A stretch of 64,000 bases of DNA from Geotrypetes seraphini (lineage: Eukaryota; Chordata; Amphibia; Gymnophiona; Dermophiidae). Made by a program: the position numbers and the translations under genes. A model generated the notes under the pieces. The model did no database searches. It was not told the DNA's origin and was given only the letters and a program-made list of their open reading frames with translations. Position 1 is the stretch's first letter, and each line of letters opens with the position of its first letter. This document shows, one piece after another, positions 53,483 to 64,000 of this stretch. The stretch lies in the NCBI RefSeq assembly GCF_902459505.1, contig NC_047096.1:1240001-1304000 (forward strand), written 5' to 3'.

Positions 53483-54180
53483 GTAAATTTGATATGGGCG
53501 TGCAGAGCCGAGACTCTAAGCTGCCATCTTGTTCACTGTTTGCCGCTCTTCCTTCCAATTTCAGGTAGCTAAGCACTGGAATGCACTCCTTTTAGATCTG
53601 AGTCAAATTGGGCTATGAAAGCTTTCCATTTTACAAAATAAGATGCTATTTTTAATTGAGTAGTTGATTTTGATTTAGTCTTGTAGCTCCTGGTGTCTGA
53701 ACCAGTCTTACTTTTTATATGTAACTTAAGAGCCTCAATATAGGAGATTCAGCAGCTAACAAATACCCAGGAACGTCACGAGTGGAGGTTTAGGGTGATT
53801 GAAGGGGGGGGAGAGAGCAAAGGTGTTCAAGATAAAGGATGGAGTGAGTGGCAGGGTTCAAAGTCAAATGCGCACAAGACAACAGTGCGTGGACAAACAG
53901 GCCCAAAAAAAGGACCCAGTACAATGGTAGACAATCACCCTCACTACACACCCAAGCCAAGAAGTTTAAACCAATAAGCCCCACCGTCAGCATAATGATC
54001 CTATCCTACTGTTCTGATTTAGCAAAATGAAGAATATTATGATCTATCCTCTTATGAACGATACCTGCAACAGACAATGGTACCTATTTGTCTTTATGAA
54101 ATGCCTTTATAAGCACACTCAAATTAAAAATATTCAGATACTAGACTTGCTGGCATAAGAGATTTTACCTCATGCAAAAA
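53483..54180. other. Nothing recognised
   Basis: No exon or repeat could be supported. Confidence 0.35.
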
Positions 54181-54189
54181 TGTTTCTTT

Positions 54190-54760
54190 ACATCTTTATT
54201 ACTTTTCAATTCTATAACTGCATACAATTAATATCAGACATCACATGATGCATAATATTAATATCATAAATCACCCTTCTCGCGCTTTTACTATGCGGGA
54301 CAACTGAGCGCAAGACGGGTGCAAGAATGATGAAACTTTGATCCGCGCATGTGCGCTAAGAGTTCCATGATAAACAACAAAACTTTAATCTGAACAAGCG
54401 CACTCAGAGTTTTATTATTATAACCTCGGTTTCCATGCGATTGTGTAGTGCGCATCTTATATCGCTTTCAAAAGTAATGACAAAAATATATTGTCCACGT
54501 GCGCGTGAACCAAAAATATAAACATACCTGGAAATGAAGAAATCTGAAATCTGGAAGTCGTGTTGCTCTCACCAGAGGCGAGTAAAATCCGCGCAAGACA
54601 AATATCTGTTATAGAGCAAGTTCTAGCAAAACCAGAGCTTTACCTATAACGGACACGGTCAGGCAGCGAAAGGAAGGCGGGCTGTTCTGAGCACATATAT
54701 AAAGAGGAAACGTAACCATAGTAACGGAAATGCATTCACGTGACGTATATGCAAAGCACA
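54190..54760 (-). promoter_or_regulatory. CpG-rich promoter-like block without a known gene
   Basis: In - strand order it has a CACGTGACGT E-box/CRE (54746-54737), an octamer-like TTTGCAT and ATGCATTTCC. An X-box, GTTACTATGGTTAC (54725-54712), is a match to the RFX consensus on both strands. Then come a TATA-like TTTATATA (54703-54696) and a G/C-rich start region with a donor GTAAAG near 54643. CpGs persist to about 54280 in otherwise A/T-rich DNA. AATAAAG on the - strand near 54205 could end a short transcript. No ORF of note is present. Confidence 0.45.
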
Positions 54761-55530
54761 AACTAATGACCCACCCCCCTAACTTCTTCCCCTAAGAGAT
54801 CCCACATGCCTATCCCATTTTTTCTTAAAATCTGGCACGCTGCTGGCCTCAGTTACCCTTTCGGTGAAGAAATACATGCAGGTGCTGAATATCTTAGCAG
54901 GGGATGGGAAGACATCATCAAGTGAAATGTTGCTCGTAATAAGTGACTAAGCTTCTGCCATTTACTATGTTAATAAGATAGAGGAGGAGGTATGAAATAT
55001 CGGGCTTTTTTCCTTTTTATTAACACATATGAGGGTTATTCCCATGAGTTTATAATCATCATGTTCAATACCCTCCATCTTTTACAGTGTAGCACAAATG
55101 GGGCACCTGCCTTTTGTTAAAAATGACTCCTATTAACATTAGCCGAGTCCCGCCAATACCCCACTTCCAAGTACACAATGCCAACAAATGTATACAAATA
55201 TAACATGAAATTTGCCTTAATAGTCAGTATGCAATTCAGCTCATGAATTGGTTCTTCTTTCTACAGTCATCTACAATTATGTTGATTCTTTTTTTGTTTC
55301 AAGATGTTCCTTTAATATCTGAATATTGATCCATGACTGTTCTTGGGGAGGAAGAATATGAATGAAGGCTTATAGTGTCGGATCTAAGCCTGGTGCTGAT
55401 TTAGCTGAAAAAAAATGGGGCAGGAATATTTTGGTTCTCTCCAGTAAGCTCAGTTCATGGGTGGAAGTTACAAGAAAATGATGTCATTCCCCCCTTCATT
55501 CTAGCCGTGGAGGGACATTTCTAAAGAAAA
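54761..55530. other. Nothing certain
   Basis: A CR1 scrap may lie at 54780-54960 (- strand, AGATCCCACATGCCTATCCC and CCTTTCGGTGAAGAAATAC). No host exon was seen. Confidence 0.35.
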
Positions 55531-55712
55531 AAGTCTAAGTCCAACTTGGCCGTTTCCAGTTGGAGGAACAAAAACGGCCATTTTTGAATGGCAAACTGCT
55601 GGACATCCAAATATAATTATTATTTTTTAAATTGTCTATTTAGACATCTTGGCCACTGGGACGTCTAACTTTATACCATTCACACAAATACAAAATATGG
55701 TGTTTCAAAATA

Positions 55713-55932
55713 TATCAACAAAACCAAAAAACACCCAAATAATTAGCAGACCAAAAGAGTAATAACTTTTAATACAGGAAATGGGCCTCAGAGGCCTATA
55801 TTCAAGCGGTTGTTTTTTTGCAACAAACATCAGCAGTCAACTGCCTGAATATAGGTCTCTGAGGCCCATCTCCTTTGTTAAAAGTTAGTACTCTTTTGGT
55901 GTGCTAATTATTTGGGTGTTTTTTGGTTTTGT
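55713..55932. mobile_element. Foldback element (arms about 95 bp)
   Basis: AACAAAACCAAAAAACACCC, GGGCCTCAGAGGCCTATATT on the left pair with AATATAGGTCTCTGAGGCCC-like and GGGTGTTTTTTGGTTTTGTT on the right. The loop is about 30 bp. Confidence 0.75.
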
Positions 55933-56650
55933 TGACGTCTAACTTTATACTCCATTTTCAACCAGAAAAACATCCATGTTGAAAACGTCCTAATCCTGAC
56001 CATTTGGACGTGGGTGGGGTCAGCATAGTAATGGACTGGCCACATAGACATCCCAACAGAGCAATGGGACACCTTGGAGGGAACTGCAGTGAACTTCACA
56101 TAAAGAATGCCAGCTATATATCTCGCCAGAACCCCCTTATGATTGATGAAAACCTACTATACTCTCCTGTGTACCACCGCAATAGCACTTATGTCTGCAA
56201 GTGGCAGTAGAGTAGGGTTTTGGTGGGATCACATTTCCCACCATAAATATAGTGGTTCAAGTGGCTAATGGACCTGGGTCCTCCTCTATGGTTCACTAGC
56301 CCACCCACCAGGCTACTTAAGACACCTTAAGATGCTCTACTAGGCTTCCCCATACCTGTTTTAGAAACAGGTATGTACCTTTTTGTTCTCATTTTTGTGT
56401 GCTGGAAGGAGGGTCAGTGAGCACTGGGGAGTGTGGGGATGTCTTACCTTGATGCATGCAGTGATCATCTGGTCAGTTTGGGCACCTTTGTGGTACTTAG
56501 ACCCTTCTAAAACAGGACTAGTTCCAAACATTCAGGATGTCTTGCAAAATGTTTGATTAGTGCTGCAAGACATCCATGTGTAACCTGCCCTTGGGAACAC
56601 CCATAGTATGCCTCCTCAATGCCCATCTCATTCTCTGGACGCACAGAGAC

Positions 56651-56735
56651 TGGGTGTGGTGGGTGTGGCTTGAGGCAGGGAGGGGGACCTTGCTTTGCTG
56701 CCCAATGCTGCTGGGCTGTTGGAATAACACTTTAA
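56651..56735 (+). repeat. About 80-bp dispersed repeat, copy 1
   Basis: GGTGTGGTGGGTGTGGCTTG through CTGGGCTGTTGGAATAACAC is repeated at 59887-59965 with few changes. Confidence 0.7.
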
Positions 56736-56967
56736 GACGTCCAGATTATTGGCACTTGGATGTCCTGACGCTTAGGACGTCCAAGTGCCAATTTATCATG
56801 TTTTTTGATTAGGAGCCCGGTAGTCTCTGGTCCAGCAGTGACCACGTCCAGTGAGGTTAATTGTTACTTAAGTTGCTTGCAATGTCTCCATGTGATTCAG
56901 TTGGACACATCTAATTAACAAAACACAAAAATCACTGTACAGTAGAAAATACAGAAACCCACATAAG

Positions 56968-57130
56968 TATGATCATAAGAACTGCCTTCCTGGGTCAGAC
57001 CAATGGTCCATCAAACCCAGGAGCCCGTTCTCACGGTGGTCAATCCAGGTCACTAGTACCTGACCAAAACCCAAAGTGTAACAATATTTCATGCTACCGA
57101 TCCAGGGCAAGCAGTAAGTTCCAAAACTAT
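56968..57130 (-). mobile_element. CR1-type LINE 3' tail
   Basis: CATAAGAACTGCCTTCCTGG and CAGACCAATGGTCCATCAAA are the complement of the CR1 end. It continues to about 57130. Confidence 0.75.
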
Positions 57131-57440
57131 GACCTTTTCTAAATCACAAACATCCCAAAAACTCTTAACAGGTGGAATAAAGGTCCTGAGAAAGTTAAGA
57201 AATAAAACTAGGAAATGCCATCAGAGGTCCAGATTGTTCTTAAGCAAGACAAAATGAAATTCAATGAATGCAGTGAGAGAGGTTTACTTTACTGAGGGAC
57301 TCTTCAAGGATGCAGTTTGATCTCGGCTCTTACATTTGCTGCTAACACTCCCTGACATTGTCCCTCTGGAGTTTGTAGAACGTAATGGGTCTAGACAACT
57401 TATCCAAGAGTGCTGCAACTTTTTAAAAACAATTTTAAAT
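57131..57440. other. Nothing recognised
   Basis: No feature could be supported. Confidence 0.35.
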
Positions 57441-58165
57441 CAAGCCTCTGGCTTCCAAGTTTATCAAGTTTCAAGTTTATTATGCAATTTGATTAATCGC
57501 CTATTCTGCATTCTAGGCGATATACAAACAATAACGAATAAATAAAAACTTGGGGTAATTATTACATAGACAAATAAAATTACATAATTACAAAAACTTA
57601 CAATCATGAAACACTAGGAAAACTATATTTAAAGGGTTACATTCTGTGTCAAATTCTATAATTCAGGATTACAACAATAGGGAGGGAATAAAAGCACAAA
57701 TAAGAAAATAAAAGGTTAAGAAGGAATGTAAGGTTATTTATTAACTAAAAACGTCATTGAAAAGGAAACTTTTAAGCTTAGTCTTGAAATTAGCTAAGTT
57801 CTTTTCTTCTCTTATATAGATAGGGAGATTATTCCAGGTTTGTGGGGCTAAGCCGTCTAGTGTTAATAACTTTCAATGAGGGAATAGCCAATAGATGTTG
57901 ATCCTGAGATCTCAGTGTTCTTGTAGTTATATAAGGAATTAACACTCTGAAAATAAAAGCTGGGGTTTGAGACATTATTGATTTGAACGTAAGCAAACAT
58001 AATTTATATAAAATACGATGTGCGACGGGAAGCCAGTGGGATTCTTTAAGTAAAGGAGTGACATGGTCGAATTTCTTTGCTTTATGAATTATTTTTACGG
58101 AAGCGTTCTGTATGATTTGAAGATTTCCAGTACAAAAGGAAATGTTTCTGGAGCTACCGGGGGGG
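57441..58165 (-). mobile_element. L2-type LINE 3' part
   Basis: It starts CAAGTTTCAAGTTTATTATG and CGCCTATTCTGCATTCTAGG on the + strand (a LINE tail on the - strand). It continues with decayed ORF2 C-terminal text (AAGCCAGTGGGATTCTTTAA and TGACATGGTCGAATTTCTTT) to about 58140. It lies just below the stop codon of the receptor gene, so it may form its 3' UTR. Confidence 0.75.
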
Positions 58166-58179
58166 GGGACGGAAAGGAA

Positions 58180-58330
58180 TCACAGTGTATATGATTTCTT
58201 GTCATTCTCTCCATGTCTCCTCCAGTGCCGTTGAAGTATCACCTGTATGAGCAGGATGACCAGTAACTTACTGACCAGTAGAGCTGTGAGCAGTGAGATC
58301 ACTCTCTGCATGTGCTTGGACTCTGTTGTG
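58180..58330 (-). CDS. TREM-like receptor exon 4 (transmembrane and tail)
   Basis: 151 bp to the TGA at 58182-58180. The acceptor is TTTCCTGTGCAG. It encodes TTESKHMQRV, then the Lys-bearing helix, then QRHWRRHGENDKKSYTL. The basic QRHWRRH stop-transfer follows the helix. Confidence 0.88.
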
Positions 58331-61300
58331 CTGCACAGGAAAAGAAATGTCTCTTTAAGTATTTTAGGCAGACATTTTCCATTTTCATGTATTTTCAAAC
58401 AGAGGCAAGACCCACAGGGTGCGACTGTTCCTTGGTCTAGACCAGCTTGTTTGTGACTGCTGTATGTCCCCTAAGGAACGGAGCATAAGTCAGCCACACA
58501 CAAGCCTGTTGCTTTCTTCTTGTCCTCACCTGCTCATACTGCGCTGAACCTTCAGAGTGTCCAACGTCTGGTCCGTGGCAGAATCTAGGGAGAAAAGAGA
58601 GTCACCAACATTTAACAAAGCCGAAGAGGTCAGATTAAGGGGCGACTCAAGTTCTCCTGACATGACACATCACACAAGTGAAATGAGGAGCTCCGTGCTT
58701 TGCTAAAGCCTAGCGTGTGCTAACGGACACTAGTGTGGATTAAGACAGTAACAGGGCATTTAATCGTTTAGGGGTACTTTCAAACTCCCCACAAGTGCAA
58801 CAGCCACAGACTTGACACAAAAGTTCAGAGGGAAGGTTTTTCCCTCTGAAAATAACACAGAAATTTCCAGGTTCTACTTTTCAAAATCATGACAATTTCA
58901 TACATATATTACATATGCTTTTAAGACATTTATAGTCTGATTTCATCGCAAAACTCTGAGCAAGGAGCAAACTCCAAACAGGAAAATTAATGCATTCAGA
59001 ACAGTAATAAAAAGATCAAATAGATTGCAAAACTAAACTCATTCCATTAATTCAAATTAAGTGGAGAAGTTATCACATTGCATTTGAGCTTTATTTTGCC
59101 CTTAACCCCCCCCCCTCCTGCCCCTCCTTTTATGAAGCTGCGTCATGTTTTTTTATTGCCAGCCATAGCGGTAGAAGCTCGACACTTAGACATTCTCTGA
59201 GCGTTGGAGCTTTGACCACCGGCCTGCGATAAAAATCCCTAATGTGGCTTCATAAAAGGGGGGAGGGGGTTAATTTCTCATGAGATTTATGGCACTGTGG
59301 ATTACAAAGTAATGAGATGCAAAATAGACATTTGCAAGTTTTGTATCTCATTACTATGCAAATACCCTAATGTGACTTGCTATGATAGACCACAAGACAC
59401 ATTAGAGGGGGGAAAAATGAGAGTAAAATAACCCCAGGATTTTGTTCGGGTCATTTCATTGCAAAATCTGTAAAGCTGGCATAGCAGGGGTCCCCCAGCT
59501 TCTACCCCCACCCACCCCACTCCCCTCTTCCAAGGGTGGGGGTCTATGGGCAGGTGGTCAGAGATGGGGGAGGGGCACCTCTCACCTTCGCTACACCACT
59601 GGGTCAGAGCTGAGATTGTGACATCATAATGCCTCATTCCACCAATGCCTAAGAGCCAACCCCAGCAGTGATGTCACAATGGATTGACTGTCCTATAATT
59701 GGCTCACATAAGAACATTAGAGCTGCCATACTGGGATAGACCGAAGGTCCATCAAGCCCAGTATCCTATTTCCACAGTGACCAATCCAGGTCCCAAGTAC
59801 CTAGCAGAATCATAAACAGTAGCAAACATGATCCCCAAGTGGTAGTCACACTGTTATGAGAGTTCAGGAAGTATCTTGGAAGTTAAGGGTGTGGTGGGTG
59901 TGGCTTGAGGCAGGGAGGGGGATCTGCTTTGCTGCCCAATGCTCCTGGGCTGTTGGAATAACACCGTTTTTGAGGTGACTTGCAATGAGCGTAATACCTT
60001 TAAGACAGAATTCAGTAACCTGCAGAACTGAGATTTACTGGGTTGGTGTATCCTGTGGGAAATCGGGATGTGGTAAAAGGCCATCTATTGCCCCTTGATA
60101 TCTCCCCCCCCCTAAGAAATTATAAAAAGCTATCCCTAATTCAAAAGCAGCGCACGGAGGTACACAGTCTGCGACTGCCCTAGATAATGAGTTCACCGTG
60201 CGCTAAATCCTACAGAAAGCCTCTCAGCAGGTAAAAGATGGGGAATTTTTAAAAGCCCTTGCTCCTGCTTTCTGAGGGCAGTTTGTCAACTGTCCTGCAG
60301 AGCTGTAAAGTACCAGGGGCAGTTATAACGCTGCTCTTTGTTCAGATTTAGAAATGGAACCCTACCCACATTTTTGGCATTTGTTGGCAAACATATTTTG
60401 GGAAATGAAGGTTCTCCCAACATGGACTGAGATACCTCTCTTTAGATGTGGTTAAAACTTTGCATTTCTGTGGAACCTGAGTGTACGAGGAAGTCAGTTT
60501 TTAGTGAGGGCTCCAACTAATGTGGTCCACATTTTTCTTAGTAGCAGGAATTGGTACTTTCGACTTTTACTCTGCCTGGTGTCTGGGGATTTTTGTATCT
60601 CTCCTTTTGGTATCTCCATTTTAAATCTAATTATTCAGTTTTGCAAATCTGAGATGTGGGTTTACCAGGTAAATTGCACCTGAGACAGCGAAAGGGTACA
60701 GTGCCTTGTCCAGGGTCAGAAGCAGCAGCATTGAGAGAAGGAAGACTTGAACTCTGGTCATCCTGGTACTAGGGACCTGGATTGACCGCCGTGAGAACCA
60801 TTGGTCTGACCCAGTAAGGCTATTCTTATGGAATACGTACCAGAGTGCAAGCCAAGCCCATCAGACACATCTAACCAGATCTTCTTCAGTGTTATCACTT
60901 TGTCCCGCTGAGATATTTGGCACTGATACATCCCAGTATCTTCTCTGCTCAGCTCCACAATGCGTACTGTGAGGATGCCCTCGGTGGTGTCATCAGCAAT
61001 TGAAGTGCTCCCATTTCTCTTCTGTAGAAAGTGCAGCCAGAAGCGCCGGGCGCTCACGATGGGCTCACAGTAAGTCTCAGTTACGTGCTTGCACCAGGTC
61101 TTCTTTCTCCAGCGATCCCTCTCGTGGTTGTAGTGGCAGTGGATAACTGCCGAGTGGCCGAGAGTGCCAGATACAATGGTCACATTCTCTCTGCTAAATG
61201 CTTCTGAAAGAGAGTAAGAAAGAAAGCAAAAACATCACAGCTGGGATCGATCTGACCTATAGACCTCAGTTCTCAGGATATTCGTTGTGGTAATCCTTAA

Positions 61301-61863
61301 AAGCTGATCGGTGAGGTGTGGCCCAGGACAGGATGGAGAAGCCCTGACCTATGTATAGAGAGAGAGTTGTCCATACAAACAGCAAAGATAGTCCCTGTAG
61401 CATGAGACAGAAACTGAAAACTCATTGCCTGCTTATTATTGGGAAGAGAACAGGGACATCATACAATCATATTCACATACGACCATTTGCTGTTATTTTA
61501 TTAGGAGCTAAATGCACCTATTAATAGCACTGTACTTCTAGAGTAAATGCTACCAACATCGTAGGCAGCTTTTAGGATGTGAATAAAGAGGGTCTGTTTC
61601 ATCCTTGGGCATCAACCCCAATGATGCCCGACAAACTTAAAAAGTCATCATAAAATGTTAATCATATTAGAACTTCCAACCCTTGATCAAGAAAAGCATC
61701 AGTCCCTCCACTAGATTTAATCTAGCCCTCCACAGTTGTGAGCATCTCCTTGCAAAGAGGGATCCAGGGACCTCCAAGAACTCTTCTTAGGCTGTGTCCT
61801 GCCAAAGTAAGGGCATTCGTTCTTACCCAAGACAAGGAGGAGGAGAAGGAGAATTCTTTCCAT
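58180..61863 (-). CDS. TREM-like activating receptor (four exons, complete)
   Basis: This is a type I membrane receptor of the TREM family, expected on myeloid cells. Exons in coding order are 61863-61827, 61203-60841, 58584-58530 and 58330-58180; all junctions are GT-AG. Phases (1, 1, 2) join in frame to 201 residues and a TGA. The order is a signal peptide (MERILLLLLLVL), one V-set domain, a short stalk with no cysteine, a transmembrane helix (about residues 162-184) and a short basic tail. The helix reads ISLLTALLVSKLLVILLIQV, with Lys in the middle. In TREM1 and TREM2 such a lysine binds the Asp of DAP12 (TYROBP), so DAP12 signalling is inferred. The tail has no ITIM. Orthology to TREM1 or TREM2 cannot be settled by eye. 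Confidence 0.88.
58530..58584 (-). CDS. TREM-like receptor exon 3 (stalk)
   Basis: 55 bp; enters in phase 1 and leaves in phase 2. It reads DSATDQTLDTLKVQRSMS. The acceptor is TTCTCCCTAG and the donor GTGAGG. It is short and unremarkable alone, but it fits frame and both splice sites. Confidence 0.8.
59105..59272. mobile_element. Palindromic MITE (about 168 bp)
   Basis: CCCCTCCTTTTATGAAGC on the left pairs with GGCTTCATAAAAGGGGGG on the right. Inner blocks (GTAGAAGCTCGACACTTAGA, with GAGCGTTGGAGCTTTGACCA) pair less well. Confidence 0.7.
59607..59838 (-). repeat. Single inverted copy of the 227-bp array unit
   Basis: It is the reverse complement of the unit at 52270-53065 (GTGACATCATAATGCCTCAT, CCTATAATTGGCTCACATAA), ending at the AACATGATCC edge of the array's first unit. 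It shows the unit disperses as well as amplifying in place. Confidence 0.8.
59887..59965 (+). repeat. About 80-bp dispersed repeat, copy 2
   Basis: It matches 56651-56735. Confidence 0.7.
60765..60830 (+). mobile_element. CR1 3' tail next to a splice donor
   Basis: GGGACCTGGATTGACCGCCG and GAACCATTGGTCTGACCCAG end in GGCTATTCTTATG at 60830. The V-set exon begins at 60841, on the other strand. Confidence 0.75.
60841..61203 (-). CDS. TREM-like receptor exon 2 (V-set domain)
   Basis: 363 bp, phase 1-1, acceptor CTCTTTCAG and donor GTACGT. It reads EAFSRENVTIVSGTLGHSAV, with VIHC (B strand), TWCKH (C), TYCE (C') and EDTGMYQC (F). All four TREM/CD300 cysteines and the D-x-G-x-Y-x-C motif are present. 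NVT and NGS are possible N-glycosylation sites. A CR1 tail ends only 10 bp beyond the donor edge. Confidence 0.92.
61827..61863 (-). CDS. TREM-like receptor exon 1 (signal peptide)
   Basis: ATG at 61863-61861 in a GCCATGG context, encoding MERILLLLLLVL plus one base. The donor is GTAAGA. Confidence 0.9.
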
Positions 61864-62755
61864 GGCTGCCCAGTCAGACCCTATGCACTGGGCAGAAGTG
61901 TTCCTGTTCTTTAAAGGCAGAAAGAGCCCTCTGAAGGGGAACTAGTGATTGAGAAATATTAGGACCTGGCAAAAATCAGAGAAGAGCTACATATCTGGAA
62001 GGAGTTTGTGCTCTAATCAGCTGGCAGATGTCATCACATGATGGCAGGAAGCAGAGAAACTGAATTTGTGGCTTTGCAAGCAGGCTGAGGAGATCTCTCC
62101 CTGCTAATCCTCCTCCTACCTTGCTTTTAGCCAGAGGAGTCTTTTTTATGGTGCTGGGTCTTCTTGGATCACTCCACACCCAACACATGTCCACAGCGTA
62201 TAAGTTGCATGTTTTCAATGGCATTTCAAGAATAATCAACTTATAGTCTTGTCTAAATATATCAAACTGTATGTTTCTGATAGTAATTACATCATTGATT
62301 TGTTAATCCCCTGAACCAGCCCTAACAGGATGAAACTAGGAATCCTTGTCGAGACCCTGAGATTTTTATAATGGCTTCGAGGAAGATATTGCTCATCTAT
62401 TAAACTACTGCTGATAAAAGTCTACCTATCGAGGAATCATTTGACAAAGAGAAGTAGCTTTTTTGTTCTTTCATGTGGACTGTATTTATTTTATTCATGT
62501 CCAGTCCCTAAATCTTGTAACCGTTTGATTCCCCCAATTCTACATCCAATGTACATCTAGTCGGCCCATCCACAGTAACCATTATCTCTTTCTCTTTCTG
62601 TCAACATGGTGGCACCCCATCTCATGTGCATCCTGGGGAGTATCAGGGATTATTTTTGGAGATGCCAACAGTGAGACAAATGCAACAGGTGGCTCCGGAG
62701 GTCTGGGTTCCAGAGATATGGAATAAGTGAAAAGAAAGAAGCTGTAGATTGTTCT
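61864..62755. other. Upstream of the TREM-like gene; no clear promoter motif
   Basis: The 5' UTR and promoter of the - strand gene should lie here. I see no TATA box that I would defend. No repeats were recognised except possible LINE scraps. Confidence 0.4.
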
Positions 62756-63490
62756 TATAATAATAATAATAACTTTATTCTTCTATACCGCCACAATCTT
62801 GTGACTTCTAGGCGGTTTACATTCAAGAGAGCTGGACATTCAGCGATTTACAATATGTAGAAGGAATACAGAGTACAGGGACTTGAGAAATCGAAATTAC
62901 AAAATGTGCTATTTGCTAAGAATTTCGGAGCAGACCTGTAAAGAAAAGTCGCAGCTTTCAGAAAAAAATAAAAAAATGAAAATTACAATATACAGTTTGT
63001 TTAGAGATTCAGGGGGGACATATTTAGAAGAAAGGTCCTGAAATTTCAAATGCTGCTCGTTTAGGATTTCAGAAAAGAGACAGAGTGTTTGGTGAGGTTC
63101 TGTTTAGGTGATATATCTGTCGAATAAGGTAGTTTTTAGGAGTTTTCTAAAAGCTTTGTAGGTCAATTCGGCTTTATTAATGTAACTGTCTAGCCACTGT
63201 TGTTGTTTGTGTGCTTGGTGCATGAAAGTTCTGTCCAGGAAAGTTTTATATTTACAATTGGTTATGCTTGGTTATGTGTAAAAAGAGCTATTTCTGGTTT
63301 GTCTTGTTGGGTTGTAGAATACAAAGTGTGTCTGCAGATACGTAGGAGCTAGTCCCCAAACTAGCAGAAGAATTTGAATATTATTCTTGCCTCGACTGTC
63401 AGCCAGTGCAGTAGTTTGTAGTAGGGGGTGACATGGTCATTCTTTTTTAATCCATATATCAAGGGACTGAAAACATGGCTGTGTGCCTGG
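62756..63490 (-). mobile_element. L2-type LINE 3' part
   Basis: It begins (TAA)n and CTTTATTCTTCTATACCGCC, the mirror of 12880-13047. Decayed ORF2 C-terminal text runs up to about 63480 (GTCAGCCAGTGCAGTAG, GGGGTGACATGGTCATTCTT). Confidence 0.8.
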
Positions 63491-64000
63491 GTTGGGGGTT
63501 AGTGGTTTTATTGTTGAAGCTCATAAATACTTCCAATCTATGCAAGTGGTTCTTATTTGTGGTTAAAGAATTTGTCCTGTACTTTTGTGCAGGTGGCTGA
63601 CAAGGGGAATTAACACACATTCTTGCAAAAATGTCCCATATACGGGGATTCTCTCCATCTTAAACCTGCCTTTTCCCATCTTAGATAGAATATGCACTCC
63701 ATGAAAACCCTATTGCACAGAGGAAGGCAGAAGCCATTTTACTTAGATCCATAGTTTTGGAAATTGGGTGTGTTGCTTATCCTGACCACTGAGTGGCAGT
63801 CTTGCTTCATGGAAGCTTTTCATCAGAGGTGCTGGTTCTTACCATGAAGAGCAAGAGAAGGAAGCTTAAAGGTTTTGTGGGACAACCACGTCGTCCAGCA
63901 GGACATGGCTAAGCACACACCCATCCCACGCGTCCTCTTTTTCAGAATCGCCCCATTCTCCAGCTCTGGACCATGTTTGGAGGGGCTGAAGTTCAACCTC
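63491..64000. other. Nothing recognised
   Basis: No exon or repeat could be supported at the right edge. Confidence 0.35.

Larger units (their letters stand above)
55540..56810. mobile_element. DNA-transposon-like region with repeated GACGTC/GGACGT phrases
   Basis: TAAGTCCAACTTGG at the left and GGACGTCCAAGTGCCAATTT at the right look like diverged ends. Phrases such as TTGGACGT, AGACGTCC and AGACATCC recur inside. Another foldback element (55713-55932) is inserted. No transposase was recognised. Confidence 0.4.
58585..60764. other. Intron 2 of the TREM-like gene: mostly repeats
   Basis: It holds a palindromic MITE (59105-59272), a copy of the 227-bp unit (59607-59838) and a copy of the 80-bp repeat (59887-59965). 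No further exon was recognised. A second stalk or alternative membrane exon cannot be excluded. Confidence 0.5.

Overview
This is a vertebrate genomic window, from a non-mammalian tetrapod. The gene content is host (NFYA and TREM-like receptors). Most of the rest is transposable elements: CR1, L2 and L1 LINEs, a Penelope-like insertion, a DIRS fossil, and many hAT-like and TA-target MITEs. An amphibian, perhaps a caecilian, is my best guess from this repeat mix. That is inference and was not tested by any search.

Left part (1-3600): intergenic repeats only (CR1, L1 and L2 3' ends, two MITEs). A CpG-rich promoter follows at about 3600-4300. It has a ZNF143-type motif and four CCAAT/ATTGG boxes. 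It drives NFYA, the CCAAT-binding subunit of NF-Y, on the + strand. I could place all nine coding exons (4241-28485). They join in frame to a 345-residue protein with the whole subunit-association and DNA-binding core. The 3' UTR runs to about 29.96 kb.

The NFYA introns are packed with nested insertions. Intron 2 holds L2 inside hAT inside a TA-target element. Intron 4 holds an 805-bp Penelope-like insertion with a 300-bp hairpin, a hammerhead-like motif and a 14-bp target duplication. Intron 7 holds a DIRS fossil split by a CR1 LINE, which is itself split by a composite element carrying a 150-bp VNTR.

Middle part (30-43.4 kb): no host gene recognised. It is a mosaic of CR1, L2 and L1 pieces, including an inverted duplication near 30.9 kb and a rearranged CR1 near 39.6 kb.

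Right part (44-62 kb): TREM-family receptor genes on the - strand. One is a receptor with a signal-peptide exon and two V-set exons (47902 down to 44035); its membrane exon was not found and its first V domain has lost the F-strand cysteine. The other is a complete four-exon gene (61863 down to 58180, 201 residues) with a lysine in the transmembrane helix, as in DAP12-paired TREM receptors. NFYA followed by opposite-strand TREM genes matches the human order, so this looks like conserved synteny. Between the two receptors are a 227-bp tandem array and an isolated CpG-rich promoter-like block (about 54.2-54.76 kb) with TATA, X-box and CRE motifs and no recognised gene.
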